From Icerya purchasi (taxonomy: Eukaryota > Arthropoda > Insecta > Hemiptera > Monophlebidae), in NCBI GenBank assembly GCA_039619475.1, contig CM077115.1, forward strand, positions 156,649,774 to 156,713,773: DNA of 64,000 bases. Direction: 5' to 3'. Below are positions 48,526 through 62,399 of this stretch, in pieces. A program made the translations under genes and the position numbers. Each line of letters starts with the position of its first letter. Positions within the stretch are counted from its first letter, which is position 1. Under the pieces are notes generated by a model. The model saw only the letters and a program-made list of their open reading frames with translations, did no database searches and was not told the origin of the DNA.

Positions 48526-49842
48526 TCAAAAAATCTTTAAATGATCGCTTATAATTCTCTTAATTTCGGGCAGTTATCATCATCATTGCCGAATATTATT
48601 TTACCAGTTTAGAATACCTATTGAACGATGATATACGTATCAATGTACAACATATTCTAAAATAATGTTAACAGTCTTATGCGATCTTTGGAATTTCTTT
48701 TAAAAAAACGGTTGCACTGAATTAATATAATTCTAATTGTAAAAGTGGTAACACTTGCAATGGACATTAAAGGATAAATTGCAGCAAATTTGGTAAATTC
48801 AAACCTATACCCTGAAATTACTTTTCTGGACACGAAACAAATCCAGTCAAAATTGCATTAGGCTGTTAACATAACTTTAGAATATAGACTCTGTTGGTGT
48901 AAATTTTTTATATATATATATATGAAGATTTCCACGAAACAATCGCGGCACCCTAGAATGCGTAAATGACGTAATTCGAATCACATAAAACAACACTATA
49001 AAGTATGGTAAAATGAAGTCTTCATTTTTAAAAATTACATACCACAATGAGTTACATTATAAACTTATTACTGCGATTGTTGTTATAAAAAAATACAAAA
49101 TCTAAAAACAAAAAAAAAATTAAGAAGTTCTGTTATTATTATTTTTAACGTTATTTAATTTTTAGAGAATCAAACTGAATTTAAATCAACGTGTTTTCTC
49201 ATTTAGTGGGGGCCCTTTCTTAATTTTTATATTTTTCATTTGAATTACAATGTTCGCAATACAGAATGGTAATATAATAGCCGGAACTTTTTATTTAATC
49301 CGATATTTAGATTTCTAATTAAAAAGAATTGGATTAATATTAAATAAATTTAAATCAGTTTGTATACTTGTTTAATGGTGTCTCTAAATATAACGTATAT
49401 GCTATATTTCAGCTGCAAAATAAAATAGAATTAAAATAAATAAAATTGTTTATACTATGTAACATTCAGATGATATGTGTATTTTTTTTTCACCACCAAT
49501 ATATCAGTCACGTACTAAAGTGATGTTTTTAAGTTTGAAACATAACTAAAACATTGTTGAATTGACGGATTGCGATGATCTTTACTAATTAACTATATCG
49601 CAAAACTTATAGTCTAACTATTTGCTTAAATTAAATAATAATTAATAGAATAACGAATCTTTTAACATCCTGTTTGTTAATTATAGAGTATAGTAAGTTA
49701 TAACAAATACAAATATAACAAACAAATTTAAGAATAAAATGATTGCTTACTTAGAAACGTTTTCTCGGGTACAAACCATCATTAGCTAAGACCACAACTC
49801 AATATATGTGATCAGAAACACAAATTCTAAATCACATTGAGG
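48526..49842. other. dunce intron 8 spacer
   Basis: No gene or element recognised; a short (TA)n occurs at about 48910. Confidence 0.55.
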
Positions 49843-50110
49843 TCAAAATATATTTCCTATTTTCATCATTTCTGAAGCCGTACGAGCATAGCCCGCCTTC
49901 AATTGATTTATTGTACGCCATATTAACCATTTCTCTTCGTGTCCTGGTGCTAGCGTTTCCTCTGGTGGTCTTAGGGGATTTGGTGGGATTTCTTTCCTCC
50001 ACTGGTTTATCTGCTTTTGTTCAGGTTGCAGTCTCAATTTGTTGGCGGCTTTCATGAAACTGCTGCTTGAATTCAGCCCGTATGTTACCTCGGTCTGACC
50101 ATACATTAAA
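49843..50110 (-). mobile_element. LINE C-terminal remnant, antisense
   Basis: An 87-codon minus-strand frame reads PNPLRPPEETLAPGHEEKWL and IWRTINQLKAGYARTASEMM. The latter resembles the W-x-x-x-N-x-L-R-x-G-x-x-R-T segment after reverse transcriptase/RNase H in Jockey/R1-type LINEs. No other part of an element was found nearby. Confidence 0.45.
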
Positions 50111-50824
50111 TGCCTCTCGTCACGGCACCGAGTAGCCCTTTCTTTGTCAGCTATTACGCAGGTGGCGCTATACCGTTCAGTAAATTTTAAACATCCTGTT
50201 AGTAATCGACACGCTCTGTGTTCAAAGCAATATCCACCTGTTTTACATGCGCAGATCTAGCCTAAACTGAGTAACTTCCGCTGTAAAACATAACACCAAG
50301 ACTGTGGTTTTCATGACCGTAGCATTTGCACCCCATTTTGAAGTTATGAGATTTGTTAGAATTCCATTCCGTGGTAGTATTGATTTTTTGTTCGGTATTT
50401 CTACAATGTTCTTGCTAGGCGAGGGATCTATCTAGCGTTACTCCCTAAGTATTCTATACAATTATTATGTTCAAGTTCTATCCCTCGTCATTTAATTTTT
50501 AACTTTGATTTTGACGCTGCCTTTTTTTAAGTGAAAACCACAATAGTTGCGTTTTATTTGAATTCCATATGAGATTACTCTGTTCGTAATATTTGTTTAG
50601 CTGTTCTAAGGTCTACATTTACTTTTTCTTCTACATCACTGAAATTATTAGTGATGATGATGATGATAAAGTTTCGTTGTATACGTTCCATGGCCGCTTT
50701 TAGAGCGGTTGTTTAGCATCGAAAAAGTGGTATCGCGAAAAACCGATTTATTATACAAAAATATGTATGTATGTATTCGTTTGGTTACGTTTTAAATTTC
50801 AGCTGACTATTTTGTTTTACATAG

Positions 50825-50979
50825 GTTCAGAGTTAGCTTTAATGTATAATGACGAATCAGTTCTGGAGAACCACCACTTAGCGGTTGCATTTAAATTAGT
50901 ACAAAACGAAAGTTGCGACATATTTTTAAATATAAGCAAAAAGCAACGACAAACGCTACGAAAAATGGTGATTGACATG
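50825..50979 (+). CDS. dnc: dunce exon: catalytic domain, middle
   Basis: 155 bases, acceptor TTTTACATAG, donor GTACGA. It encodes [20 protein letters not shown], then [19 protein letters not shown] and [12 protein letters not shown]. These match the PDE4 core nearly residue for residue, including the active-site Tyr/His region. Only small changes (VIDM for VIDI) are visible. Confidence 0.98.
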
Positions 50980-51083
50980 GTACGATATTCACACTTTGTT
51001 TAAAAATAGAACTGCCAATTTCAGTAACTGTTTCGTTTGTGTTTTTTCTACTATTTTTAATCTGTTTCTTTACATCATTTCAG

Positions 51084-51206
51084 GTACTTTCAACAGATAT
51101 GTCGAAACATATGACATTATTAGCAAATTTAAAGACTATGGTTGAAACCAAAAAGGTTGCAGGTTCGGGAGTCCTATTACTGGATAATTACACAGATCGA
51201 ATTCAG
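51084..51206 (+). CDS. dnc: dunce exon: catalytic domain, DMSKH segment
   Basis: 123 bases in phase 0 after a 104-base intron, acceptor CATTTCAG and donor GTATTA. It encodes [20 protein letters not shown] then [21 protein letters not shown]. These are the conserved helices that line the cAMP pocket (Met, Leu and Asp of the family). No lesions. Confidence 0.98.
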
Positions 51207-51879
51207 GTATTACACAACAAATATATGTTACATAGCATTTTTATAGATGTTGTGGAGGGGGGTTAACGTTGGGAAATTCATATTTGATTTATCATACACA
51301 TTTCGCGTCAAAAAGATAAAGACACACTGTTTTTTCTGCCGATATTAATAATCGCTATATTAATATTACGGTAATGTTAATATTAAGAACGGAATTGTTA
51401 AAATATATTGAATATCAATAAAAGTTTTGTATTTATTTTATCGTTAGGTTGATTTTTTTCAAGAATTAATAGTGCACAATTGCAATGTAGTGATATAAAG
51501 GCAGTATTTGTAACAAATCTCATTGACCTTTTTTTACATGATTCATTAGTATTATTAATTGTACATTGTTTCCGTTGATATTTTTTATACAATATAACGA
51601 TCGAACAAGGTAAAAGCTCAAGAACAAAATGGAAAAATTAAAGCTTACAAAGAAATTAGATTATTATATCATAAAATTGTTCGTCGTTTAAAAAAAAAAA
51701 AACTCAGGTAATTAAAAATTTAATTAAACCAGGTAATAATTATACTTTTAAAAAAACAATACGACCTATGAACTGATTATAATCCTCAAAAAAGGAAATA
51801 AAAAAATATTAAAAGCAGCACCAAATTCTGCACTTTCATTTGTATTATTCTTTTATGTCGTTTTAACACAATTTTTTGC

Positions 51880-52800
51880 TATCTTTTGCGTGTTGAATAC
51901 ACTAGTGCCGAATTCGGGCCAATTACTTCTCTTACCACATCTATCCAAAGATTCAAAGGACAACCTTTAGATCCTTTGCTTTCGGCCTTTTCCTGAATTC
52001 CAGCAGAATTTCAAGTTCCCGCTCACTGCGTATAATACATCTGAAATATTTCAACATACTCGCAGCAGCAATATCAAGCATCGTTGTGTAAGATGCAACT
52101 TTTATGCTGTCCATGCATTCTATTATTAACTGCTATTTCTGTTTATTTTTTCCGGGATCCTGTTTGTGTTAGTTTATGTGTTTTGTGCATTATGTTCTTA
52201 ATAATGTGTTTCAACTGATCCCATTATTTGTCTACCGAATGTGAAATTTAAATACTTTCACTATTTTTGCTTCTAAGCCCTCCGTGAATTTATTCTTATT
52301 TTCATTATGTTTTCGCTAAGCTTTTTTTTCTTGACTTTTTTTTTTTTTTTTTATTCCATATAATGTCCTAACTAATAGTTTACGATCGCTACCATATTCT
52401 GTTCCCAGAAAGACATTCATATTTTTACAAGAAAGAAAAATACAATCAATTTGATTCCTGTAGACTTTCACATATTGAGTCTTCTTTGATAGTGCTAGAA
52501 TATTATAGTATTTGCTATTGAAATCTAGTTGGCTACTATCAATTTAATTTGACGTTTTCTTGTCTCATTACACTGGCCTGGTTCGACTTTGCGACCAGTC
52601 TGCGGAGATGTTCTTCGTTATTTAACCTATCCATCTTTGCGTTTAGATCTCTCAACACAAATAATAATTCCTAATCTGGATAACATGTCTCTACTATCAC
52701 TTCAGATTCATCGCATATGTGCGTAAACTTGGACTATCGATTTTTTATCCATTTTAATCGCTATAATCCTATATCATTTTTTGCTGCATAACCGCAAATT
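51880..52800 (-). mobile_element. internally deleted RTE-like LINE remnant, antisense
   Basis: On the minus strand, 52760-52570 reads KKSIVQVYAHMRDESEV and LLFVLRDLNAKMDRLNNEE, resembling the endonuclease QVYAPTxD and GDxNAK blocks. Further along, 51980-51890 reads SKGCPLNLWIDVVREVI, resembling the C-terminal GRPxxRWxDxV motif. Reverse transcriptase is missing between them. Highly decayed. Confidence 0.55.
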
Positions 52801-52873
52801 AAATGCTTTTATTTTCATTGCTTATATGTTGCAAAATGCCCCGTTTATTGGCGCATTTAATAAATTATATATT

Positions 52874-52905
52874 ACAAAAATAAATTTTTAACACTTAATT
52901 AAACA

Positions 52906-52960
<55 letters not shown>

Positions 52961-52991
52961 GTTTAATTAAGTGTTAACAATTTATTTTTGT
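52874..52991. repeat. palindrome with (TA)n core
   Basis: Arms TTAACACTTAATTAAACAATT (52888-52908, given here as 21 identical bases split by position) and its exact complement at 52957-52977 flank about 24 TA units. With two mismatches the arms extend to 52874 and 52991. Sequence to the right (52978-53034) recurs at 19689-19746, which suggests a small TIR element. Confidence 0.85.
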
Positions 52992-53699
52992 CGTGAATAT
53001 ATTTAACAATGAGTCCAAATAATAAATACAGTGGTTCATTATATTGTTTATCATGATTTTCTAAAAATACTTCAGTGGTTTTCCGTTTCCTGCTGGAGGG
53101 CTTATAATTTCTTAGTACTTCGGGCGTTTCTAATATGGGGAATTCAGTCCTTCGGAATCAAACGTTTCTGGATTTATCTTTAACAAAATTTAAATTTAAA
53201 AGTTTTTTCACATAAAGCGAAAGTACCTTACAGATAATAGAAAACAGACAACACAGTTTAATGAAATTTGATTTGAATATTTCAAGTGCATATAATAGTT
53301 AAAATTTTGGCGCAACACATGCATAATTTTTGTATTACGTATTTCAATTTATTCTTCGACAGGTTGAGCCCCCTCAGTAAAACTTTGTGTGTGCGCGCGT
53401 ATATATATACGTGGGGAGGCTTGAGCTTCTAAATTCCTTTAAGTCGGTGCTTCCAATTACAAATAAAAATGTTAGATTTCAAATAAGTTTTATAAGTTAG
53501 TTTTAATATAGAAATGCTCTGATCAGTAAATCTCATTATTAACGCTTATAATAATGAAGTAAACATATACTAACCGAGTTAGCGGTCATTATAACAGCAC
53601 AATTTTTAAAATGCGAATAAAAAAATTTCAAATAACTAAAAATTATTCCGTCTTTCTACCTAGGTTAGTTTGCTTTTAACTTTTGCTTGAGTAAGACGT

Positions 53700-54857
<1,158 letters not shown>

Positions 54858-55369
54858 TATATATATATATATATGTTATCACAAAACACATATTTTACAT
54901 AATTTTATTAGATTTTCATTTTTTTTAAATACTTTTTAATTTTTGTGAAGTAACGACTTCAGTGAACTTTTTAGAAACGACACCAAAGTAAAATTGCCAT
55001 ATATAAAAACAGTTTAATGAATATTTAATGTTATTTTTAATTATTATTGCAATTAGTGATTTCCGTGCCGACTCCAAAAAATTCACATTGTATAAGAATT
55101 ATCATAATATCACTTTAAGGGAGATCATTCTCAAACATGTTACTTTTTATCAGACAATTTTATTTTATACTTTTTAGTGCATTTTTATAGCAAATATTGA
55201 AGACGGTATTTTTTTTTTTTTAAACATTATATATCACAATTTTTAGCATAATGCTTAATTTTTTTATCTTGCTATAAATAAACATTTTTAAAAGTAACGG
55301 GCTTGTAAATGGCGATATTTGGTTTAAAATTAATTTTCTTTATTCAGAGTTACATTTCCACGGTAATTA

Positions 55370-55690
55370 ACGTTGTGTTAATACTTTAATTTGCCCATAT
55401 TACGTTTTCATGGTAAATTGATAGTATTTTAAGTCAACGACGCCTGTTATATTAATATAAAATTAAAAGAACCACATTTTTTCACTTTTTTTTTGATAAC
55501 TACTCAGTTTCATTTCATCGATTTCTATTGGTACTCACATGATACCATCGCTGAATGGTACACTTTCGAATGAACAATGAATCATTAAAATCGGTCTGTA
55601 TGAGTAAAAAAAAACATACGCAGCGAACGTATAACCTCCTCGTTTTTGGAAGTTGGTAAAAAATGAAAACAAGTTAAAAATGTTTAGAAG
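55370..55690 (+). repeat. dispersed repeat, second copy of 42520-42850
   Basis: Shares CCACATTTTTTCAC, CTCACATG, TGGTACACTTTCGAATG, AAAATCGGTCTGTATGAG and GAACGTATAACC with 42520-42850 in the same order and orientation. The TTACAACGTAATTC ends are not present here, so this copy is partial. Confidence 0.8.
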
Positions 55691-56439
55691 AAATTAATAA
55701 TCTAATAAAATTAAAATTGAAGCGTGTATTTTATGAATAAATGTATATACCTCAAATACGCTAAAAAACTAAATTGCTAACAAGGAACGGTATATTTTTC
55801 GCAGAATTTCTGATGCCAGTAAATGGATGTTTTATGGTGACATAGAAATAAATGTATTACGCCATGTTTCTCATTAACATAAATGATGATATTTAGCAGA
55901 TGATACTTGAAAATCGCCGCAAGTAATTCGTAAAAAGATCTTAGTAAAAACCTTCGCTTGCTACCGCCTAAAAGAAGGTGACCTATTTTAGAAAATTATA
56001 GAAAACGTGCGATATCGATGAAACGCTCGCATTTCGGTATAATGTAACCGTATTGCGGATCTTCAACGTAACCTTTCCCCGATATTCGCAAAAAGCGCGA
56101 AAAATACGACCCCCTCTTTTGCGGCGCGTGTAAGCACCCTTTAAATAGGTTTACGATAAATATACTTATGGGAATACTACATGAAAAATACTGCTTTAAA
56201 CGATTACTGTTTGTTATAAATTTAGTTCCTCGCCAGGATGTCTAATGAAGTGATTAAAGTTTGTTATTCGTGTCGTCAGGGTTTTATTTATTTATTATAA
56301 TTATTATTATTTTAATTGAGACAAATGATCAGTTTGAAGTTTTAACCATATATTTACCGATAGCCTACACGAAAATCTTTCGTTACCGTTCGGCCACTGA
56401 AAATCAATTATTAATTATAATTATTATACATACACGACA

Positions 56440-57130
56440 ACGAAAACAACGACCATTATAACAAATAAATATAAAATGCTACGTATCACTGTTGTGCGCG
56501 GCGAATCCGATGGAGGTAGGATACGGTGGAATTCGTCACTGTTGCAACGTCTAGGACCGGTTGCGAAAAAGATACTTTTTATTTTTTAACTTTAAACACC
56601 ACGACCAGGGCGAACGACACTTTAATGATTACGGATTTTTTATAAATTGCGCCTTAAAAAACTTGTTTATACTCGACAATGACTTCTGCAAAAACTTATA
56701 CAGATGAAAACAAATTTCGAAGCAAGAAAAAAACAAGCGACTTTTAATTGACGACCGGAACTTCTTCAAAAATGAGAAATTTCTTGCTCGAAGGTAAACA
56801 CGATTGGTCTCTAAGGAGGAGTAATTACTTGACCCAAGGGTAAAACGAGACTAATCGTCAACTAAAAAATCTTCCTTCGATCGCTGGTCACTTCTTTTTT
56901 CCTTTCCGCCCGGTGGCCGCTGACCTTTATCAAATCAAGTACACGTTTTTTCTTGCGGTGATCGATGATTGGTTCTCCGACCGACAACAGAATCTCACAT
57001 GCACGCACATTTACTCTCACATCACTTTTTCCAAATTTCTTAATTTTATTTTATTGTTTTTTACTTTTTTCTTTAACCATGTAATGGACACATTACGAGC
57101 TTACGAGTGTATTACATCTTCAAAATAGAG
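56440..57130 (+). repeat. dispersed repeat, copy 2 (LTR-like?)
   Basis: Diverged copy of 46400-47235 in the same orientation. The two cannot be the LTRs of one element because three conserved dunce exons lie between them. No coding sequence. Confidence 0.55.
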
Positions 57131-58080
57131 AATATTTGTTTTGAATTTAATATTATATATAAATGTAAATTACAGTAATCCTTCAGCAAACATGTAGAAT
57201 TTTTAGTGTCTGTACATTGCGCTTTATTAATCTCGTTTAAAATAATTTCTTCAAAAATACTTTTTTTTTGAAATATGTGCATTTCAAAAAAAAAAATATA
57301 TATTTTATTGTTTCTATCACATTATTCTTCTTTATTCTTGGAATTTTCCAATTGACACGAAGCCTGCTTGTTGGCACGTTCTTTTTCAATATCAGTCATA
57401 TAAATTAATGTTTGTAGCTAATTTATCATTAACCTCTATGCTACAATTACCAGCATATCAGAAATTTCACAACCATGTAATAGTTTGAACTATCAATAAA
57501 AATAGATTGTACGAATTAGAAACAAGTAAATTTCCTTTTCTCTAATGTTTTTAACAGTAACGCCAGCTTTAGATGATTTGATGCCTTCTACTAAGTTAAA
57601 CGTCGCAAACGATGTCGTATTTATAGTCATTAATTTAGTTATATGGTAAGACTCGTGTCGGTACACATATTAGTAATTATTTTATGAGTGCGACGTTATT
57701 ATTTATGTAAATAAACCTTTCTTTCTTCTTCTTTTTCTTTTGCACCCTTAACTACTTTAGAGTACGGTACAATATTTTTATGTTGACTAGAAATTTACGA
57801 ACCACTTAGTTCTAATATTTTGAATTTCTTCAGCTGACTGCTGTAACTAACTAGCTTGTATACACTTAGTTTATTCTTAATAATACTTAAAGATTTAGAA
57901 ATACTTTCAATACTTTTTTATTTTTATTTTTTATAGGCTTTTATTTAACTCGCTTTGTCATTCTATCTGTCATTCTGCCCGTCTGGGGGAAATCTTGCGA
58001 ACGATTTTTCACCTACTTCCCGATGAATTAAAAAAGTGTCCTTTTGCAGAAATTCTTGTTATAGACGACAATGCAATATT
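57131..58080. other. dunce intron 10 spacer
   Basis: No gene recognised. A splice-bounded open interval at 57558-57645 (acceptor TTTTTAACAG, donor GTAAGA, one open frame of 28 codons) is the only exon-like signal. It cannot belong to the dunce frame since flanking catalytic exons join directly. Confidence 0.45.
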
Positions 58081-58084
58081 GTGC

Positions 58085-58710
58085 AACATCCGGGTTTCCA
58101 ACTTTAAAATAAGACCCTCGGGGCGTCATAAGCTCGAAATTTTGGAAAATATTTTTTTTTCGGGCATGTGATATATCGTTGGAAAGACCGCTATTTGTCG
58201 AAAACAAAATCATATTTTATTTCTTTAAAGAAACTTTCGAAATTTACGAAAAGTTTAAAAAGGCGCGAGATCTATTGCGACGCGAGTATTATAGCTAAAA
58301 ATTTTGAACAAGCACATGCACGAATATTTCTTTGGTTTGGAATACTTAGGTTTTTAACTTTTAAATTAGCCCCTCGGGGCTTCGAAAGCTCGAACTTTTG
58401 ACAAAAATATTTTTTTCTTCCGGGCATATGATATAGGGAGCAAACTCGTATTTCATTTTTTTAACAAAGCATTGGAAGTATACTAAAAGTTCAAAAAAGC
58501 ACGAAAAATGTGGCTCAGGTATTATAGCTAAAGATTTTGAATAAGGTTAAAAAAGTCGCATCCCTGTGTATTTCTTTACTTTTGAGCATCTGCGTTTTCA
58601 ATTTTAAAGTCGGACCCTTGGGACGCCAAAAACTCGAAAGTTTCAAAAAAAATATTTTTTTACTCGGGCATGTGATATATTAGTGGAAAGATCGCTATTA
58701 GTGAAACACA
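58085..58710 (+). repeat. composite repeat, three units (copy 2)
   Basis: Units start near 58090, 58348 and 58592 (spacing about 250). Each has CCCTCGGGGC or CCCTTGGGAC, GCTCGAA or ACTCGAAAG, a T-run, then GGGCATGTGATATAT or similar, TGGAAAGA and CGCTATT. It is one unit longer than copy 1 at 37688-38100. Units two and three correspond best to the two units of copy 1. Confidence 0.87.
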
Positions 58711-59081
58711 ATTAGAGATTAAAGAATCGAAAGCAGCTAACAGAAAAGAAGAACGTAGTAAGAACTGTAAGAAAGGAGAAAACTAAAGTAAAAGATCGCA
58801 CGTTCTGCGGAGATAAAGGGGCTTTTAAGTAGAGTCTGTATCAGAAATAAATTTGAGTCGGCAAGGTCACACTGGTGACTGAACAAGATTAATTCGGGGA
58901 ATCGATGACGAAAGTAAACTTTGATTAAAAAGAAGGCGAACTATGTTGAATTTCTGTAAGTGTCCTATAATCAAGATATTGAATAAACTAAAGCAAAATA
59001 AAACACAATTCTAAATTTATTGTTTTTTATTGAAATACATAGTAAAAAGTCCAGACTAAAAAATAAAAATAGTAAAAAAAT

Positions 59082-59331
59082 GTTTTTAAAAATACGCTTT
59101 TATTTATGCACTAAAAAGTACAAAATAACTTTATTAGTGTGCGACTACCAGATACGCATCTTAACATTAAAATCTTTAATATTTAATTATTAATCTGCGG
59201 CCCCCGCTTTTATTTTTCAGAATATTTTGTAGTTTCAGATTTTAATGTTAAGGTGCGTATCTGGTAGCCGCACACTAATAAAGTTATTTTGTACTTTTTA
59301 GTGCATAAATAAAAGCGTATTTTTAAAAACA
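59082..59331. mobile_element. TIR element (copy 2), uninterrupted
   Basis: A 250-base element with near-perfect inverted arms of about 94 bases (59082-59175 and 59238-59331), starting GTTTTTAAAAATACGCTTTT. The arms differ at only a couple of positions (GCGACTACC versus GCGGCTACC, GCATCTTAAC versus GCACCTTAAC). It is copy 1's empty-site counterpart for the hAT MITE. It contains no ORF. Confidence 0.93.
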
Positions 59332-59555
59332 TTTTTTTACTTTTTTTATTTTTTATTGTAGCATCATTAATTGTTTCAATTAAGTTATTTTAAATTTTAA
59401 GTTTGCCAAAACTTTTTCCGAAAATATAATTTTTCACTGTTTTAAGGCAACGAATCACCGCGAACAGCTGAAAATATAAATTATGTGAAAAAAAACATGG
59501 AGAAAAATCCTAATAATAACCACATGTTATATACATTTTATTTGATTTTTCTTAG

Positions 59556-59738
59556 GTTTTAGAAAATTTAGTTCACTGCGCCGATCTCAGCAATCCTACT
59601 AAACCGTTACCACTGTACAGGAGGTGGGTAGATCTATTGATGGAAGAATTTTTTCTACAGGGTGATAAAGAGCGAGAACAAAATATGGATATTAGTCCCA
59701 TGTGTGATCGTTATACAGCAACTATAGAAAAATCCCAG
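59556..59738 (+). CDS. dnc: dunce exon: metal-binding Asp and invariant Gln
   Basis: 183 bases in phase 0, acceptor TTTTTCTTAG and donor GTACCA. It begins [18 protein letters not shown], with metal-ligand Asp421 and Asn424. It continues through the pocket segment [13 protein letters not shown] and ends EKSQ, where Gln472 is the glutamine that clamps the adenine ring. It reads [12 protein letters not shown] where family members have CDRH or CDKH; the Tyr464 codon is TAT at 59712-59714. This exon lies 8.3 kb from the previous one. Confidence 0.98.
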
Positions 59739-61059
59739 GTACCAAATTTTGATTTTTTTAGCTTTTTTTCTCGCTATATGAAAAACTTTCTCGTTCGCAT
59801 TTATGCAAGTCTACTTCTAATATTTCATCGTCAACACGTATAATCGCTGAAAGAAAATCGTATGTCGATATAATTTTATCAATCGAAATTATAAGATTTT
59901 GGTTTAAATTTAGTGCTCAAACTTTATATTTAATCTAAAAATAAAGAGCTCCTCGTTCGTAAGCTAAAAATATAGAGATGAAAAAAACCATAAATTTTCT
60001 CGGGAAAATTATAATTATTTTGTTTAATGAGAAACAGAAAAAACGATGAATTTAGCTGACGCTGTGCGAAAAAGTATAAAATCAAAAAACGCCTAAAGGA
60101 AACATTCGAAAATTCGAAAAGCGAGGGGAATTTTTACTTCTATACCTTTCGAAGATGTGGTATATTTAGCTGCATACAAAATTACCTGTAGTTTCACGTT
60201 CAAAAATTGTATTTCGATTAAAGGTAACAATAAGTCAGTAAATATAGTGTGACACGCCATAATATGAAATTCAGTCTGAAATTTAGGCCGAGGAATGAGA
60301 AATTATTATAGCAAAAATACAACATTTCAAATATAATCAAGTACAAAGAGGAAATGTTCAAAGACGCAGTCTTGATTATAATACTACAGACTGAAACGAG
60401 AAATATTGGAAAGAAGCAGTGAGCAGAAATAATTTCTCACTCGGATTGCTAAGTGAACGAATTCTTTTAGAGAATTCATCTCCCGCAATTTAGTTCGTTT
60501 TATTGAAAATATTTAAAGTTTAAATTTCAAATTTCGTTACATACTCCAACTTACGTTATTATTTATGTTTTATTTACTTTAATTTATATTATTATTAGTT
60601 ATTAGTTCAATTTAACTTATAAATTATGGGAAAGTGGAGAAATTAACCGAAATTGTTAGAAATTACGAATTTTCATTTAATAATAAAAAGAACATTACTT
60701 TTAATACTCTAGTTAGGTGCACTATGTCGCCAATAATTTAATTCTACCCCTGAATTTGCCCTAAAAAATCTACAGTGGAAATCCAATGGGATAAATATAA
60801 ACGGGAAGTATATAAATCATCTTCGTTTTGCGATGATATCATCCTAATAAAAAAAAATCGAACAGGAAGATGGGCAAAGGAAGTACTGAACTAGCGACCG
60901 TACACAGGAAAATGGATTCAAGGAAGACCTCCCACAAGATGATCAAATGGTATAATAAAATAAGCCAGTCACGTGGCTAGACAACGGTAAAAGAATTTTA
61001 GAAAAGGTCTATACCAAATCAGAGCAGCTTTCGCTAGCAAGAAGCATACTTATTCAATA
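59739..61059. other. dunce intron 11, first part
   Basis: No gene or element recognised. Confidence 0.5.
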
Positions 61060-62335
61060 TTTTTTTAACATAGAGAAGGCGTATGATCGTGTCTGGCGCC
61101 TGGGATTACTCCGCAAGATGGTTAAGAGCAATATAACGGGAAACATGATTATGTACTTAAACGATTTTCTCCATGACAGATCTATCTGGCTGAGAATAAT
61201 TAATTTCCTTTCACGTTCACAATTCCCTGAAAACGGGCGTCCTCAGGAGTCTGCCCTAAGCGTGACCCTTTTTAATCTATATATATATAAACGACATCGT
61301 TGAACGCATTTCCTCTCCGATAACTGCCCGTCTTTTTGTCGATGACCTCAAAATTTCCCTAACATCATCAAACCTTTCCTATGCCCAACAAACTTTACAA
61401 AAAGTATTAACAAACTTAGAAGAATGGTCAAATTTGCATGGGCTATTCTTTTCTCCATCCAAAACTAAATGTGTTGACTTTAATAGGAGGAAAAAGACCT
61501 CCCTTTCCTCCAATCCTTTTCTTAGACAATTCCCTTCTCACATTTCCCTATGCATTCACTTTCCTTAAGTTCAATTTTGATAGCAAATTATCCTGGCGTC
61601 CTCACCTGTTATTCGTTAAAAAGAAGTGCAGTAAATATATATCACTACATTAAAATACCTATCCTACAAAAGCCATAACTCTTCTCCCAAGCTTCTTTTA
61701 ACACTTTTTCAATCCCTTATTCTCAGCCGTCTCTCCTACGGATGCTCATTATATTCTACCGCTGCTCATTCCTTCTTAAAATGTTGAATCCACTGCAGAA
61801 TTCTTCTTTCCGATTAATACTGGGTGGTGCGCACCACACGTTTCCTTCTCATAGCCTTCGATCTTTATTAGGTTCTCCATTCATGCGCTTTCAAGGATTC
61901 TTTCACTTCTTCCATGATTCTCTAAGAGTTTTCCTTCTCGGACTTCGTGATCCGTACCTTCCACCTCCTAATAACACTGTCCCCCATCTATCGGAAATTC
62001 TATTAGCTCCAACAGCGATCCTCAGCACTTAAAGAATATTAATATATCATCTCCTCTTCCACCCTGGACTACTCTACCAGCCGAGATTGATTATTCCCTT
62101 GCCCAGTTCACCAACGGAAATGTTTCTCTTCCTTCTTCCGCGCCATAATTTTCTGGACTCTACAAAGGTACTGAAACCATCAGTCCTACTATACTGACGG
62201 TGCGAAATCGTTCCCTGGTTCCGAATCGTCCCCTACTGCTTATTACTTCGACCTGGTTTCGTCGTCCTCCCGGCTACATGACCATTGTTCTGTTCTCGAT
62301 GCCGAACTTTATAAAAAAGAAAAGAAAAAAAAAAT
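61060..62335 (+). mobile_element. I-like LINE fragment: RT and start of RNase H
   Basis: Reverse transcriptase pieces: NIEKAYDRVWRLGLLRKMVK (61075), FLHDRSIWLRI, NDIVERISSPITARLFVDDL (about 61295; FVDD in place of the usual YADD catalytic block), QQTLQKVLTNLEEWSNLHGL. Near 62190 YTDGAKSFPG matches the YTDGSK start of an RNase H domain, and DAELYKK follows at about 62305 before the sequence runs into A-rich tail at 62318. RNase H after RT points to the I clade. Several frame breaks; 5'-truncated before 61060. Confidence 0.82.
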
Positions 62336-62399
62336 GGCGTCAAAAAACTGTTTGAAGAAGAAGTAACAGTAAAAAAATAAAAATAAAAAAAAAAAATCA

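Noticed and set aside
57558..57645. Exon-like interval bounded by TTTTTAACAG and GTAAGA with an open frame
   Set aside because: 88 bases would shift the dunce frame, and the flanking catalytic exons already join perfectly. No family motif seen.
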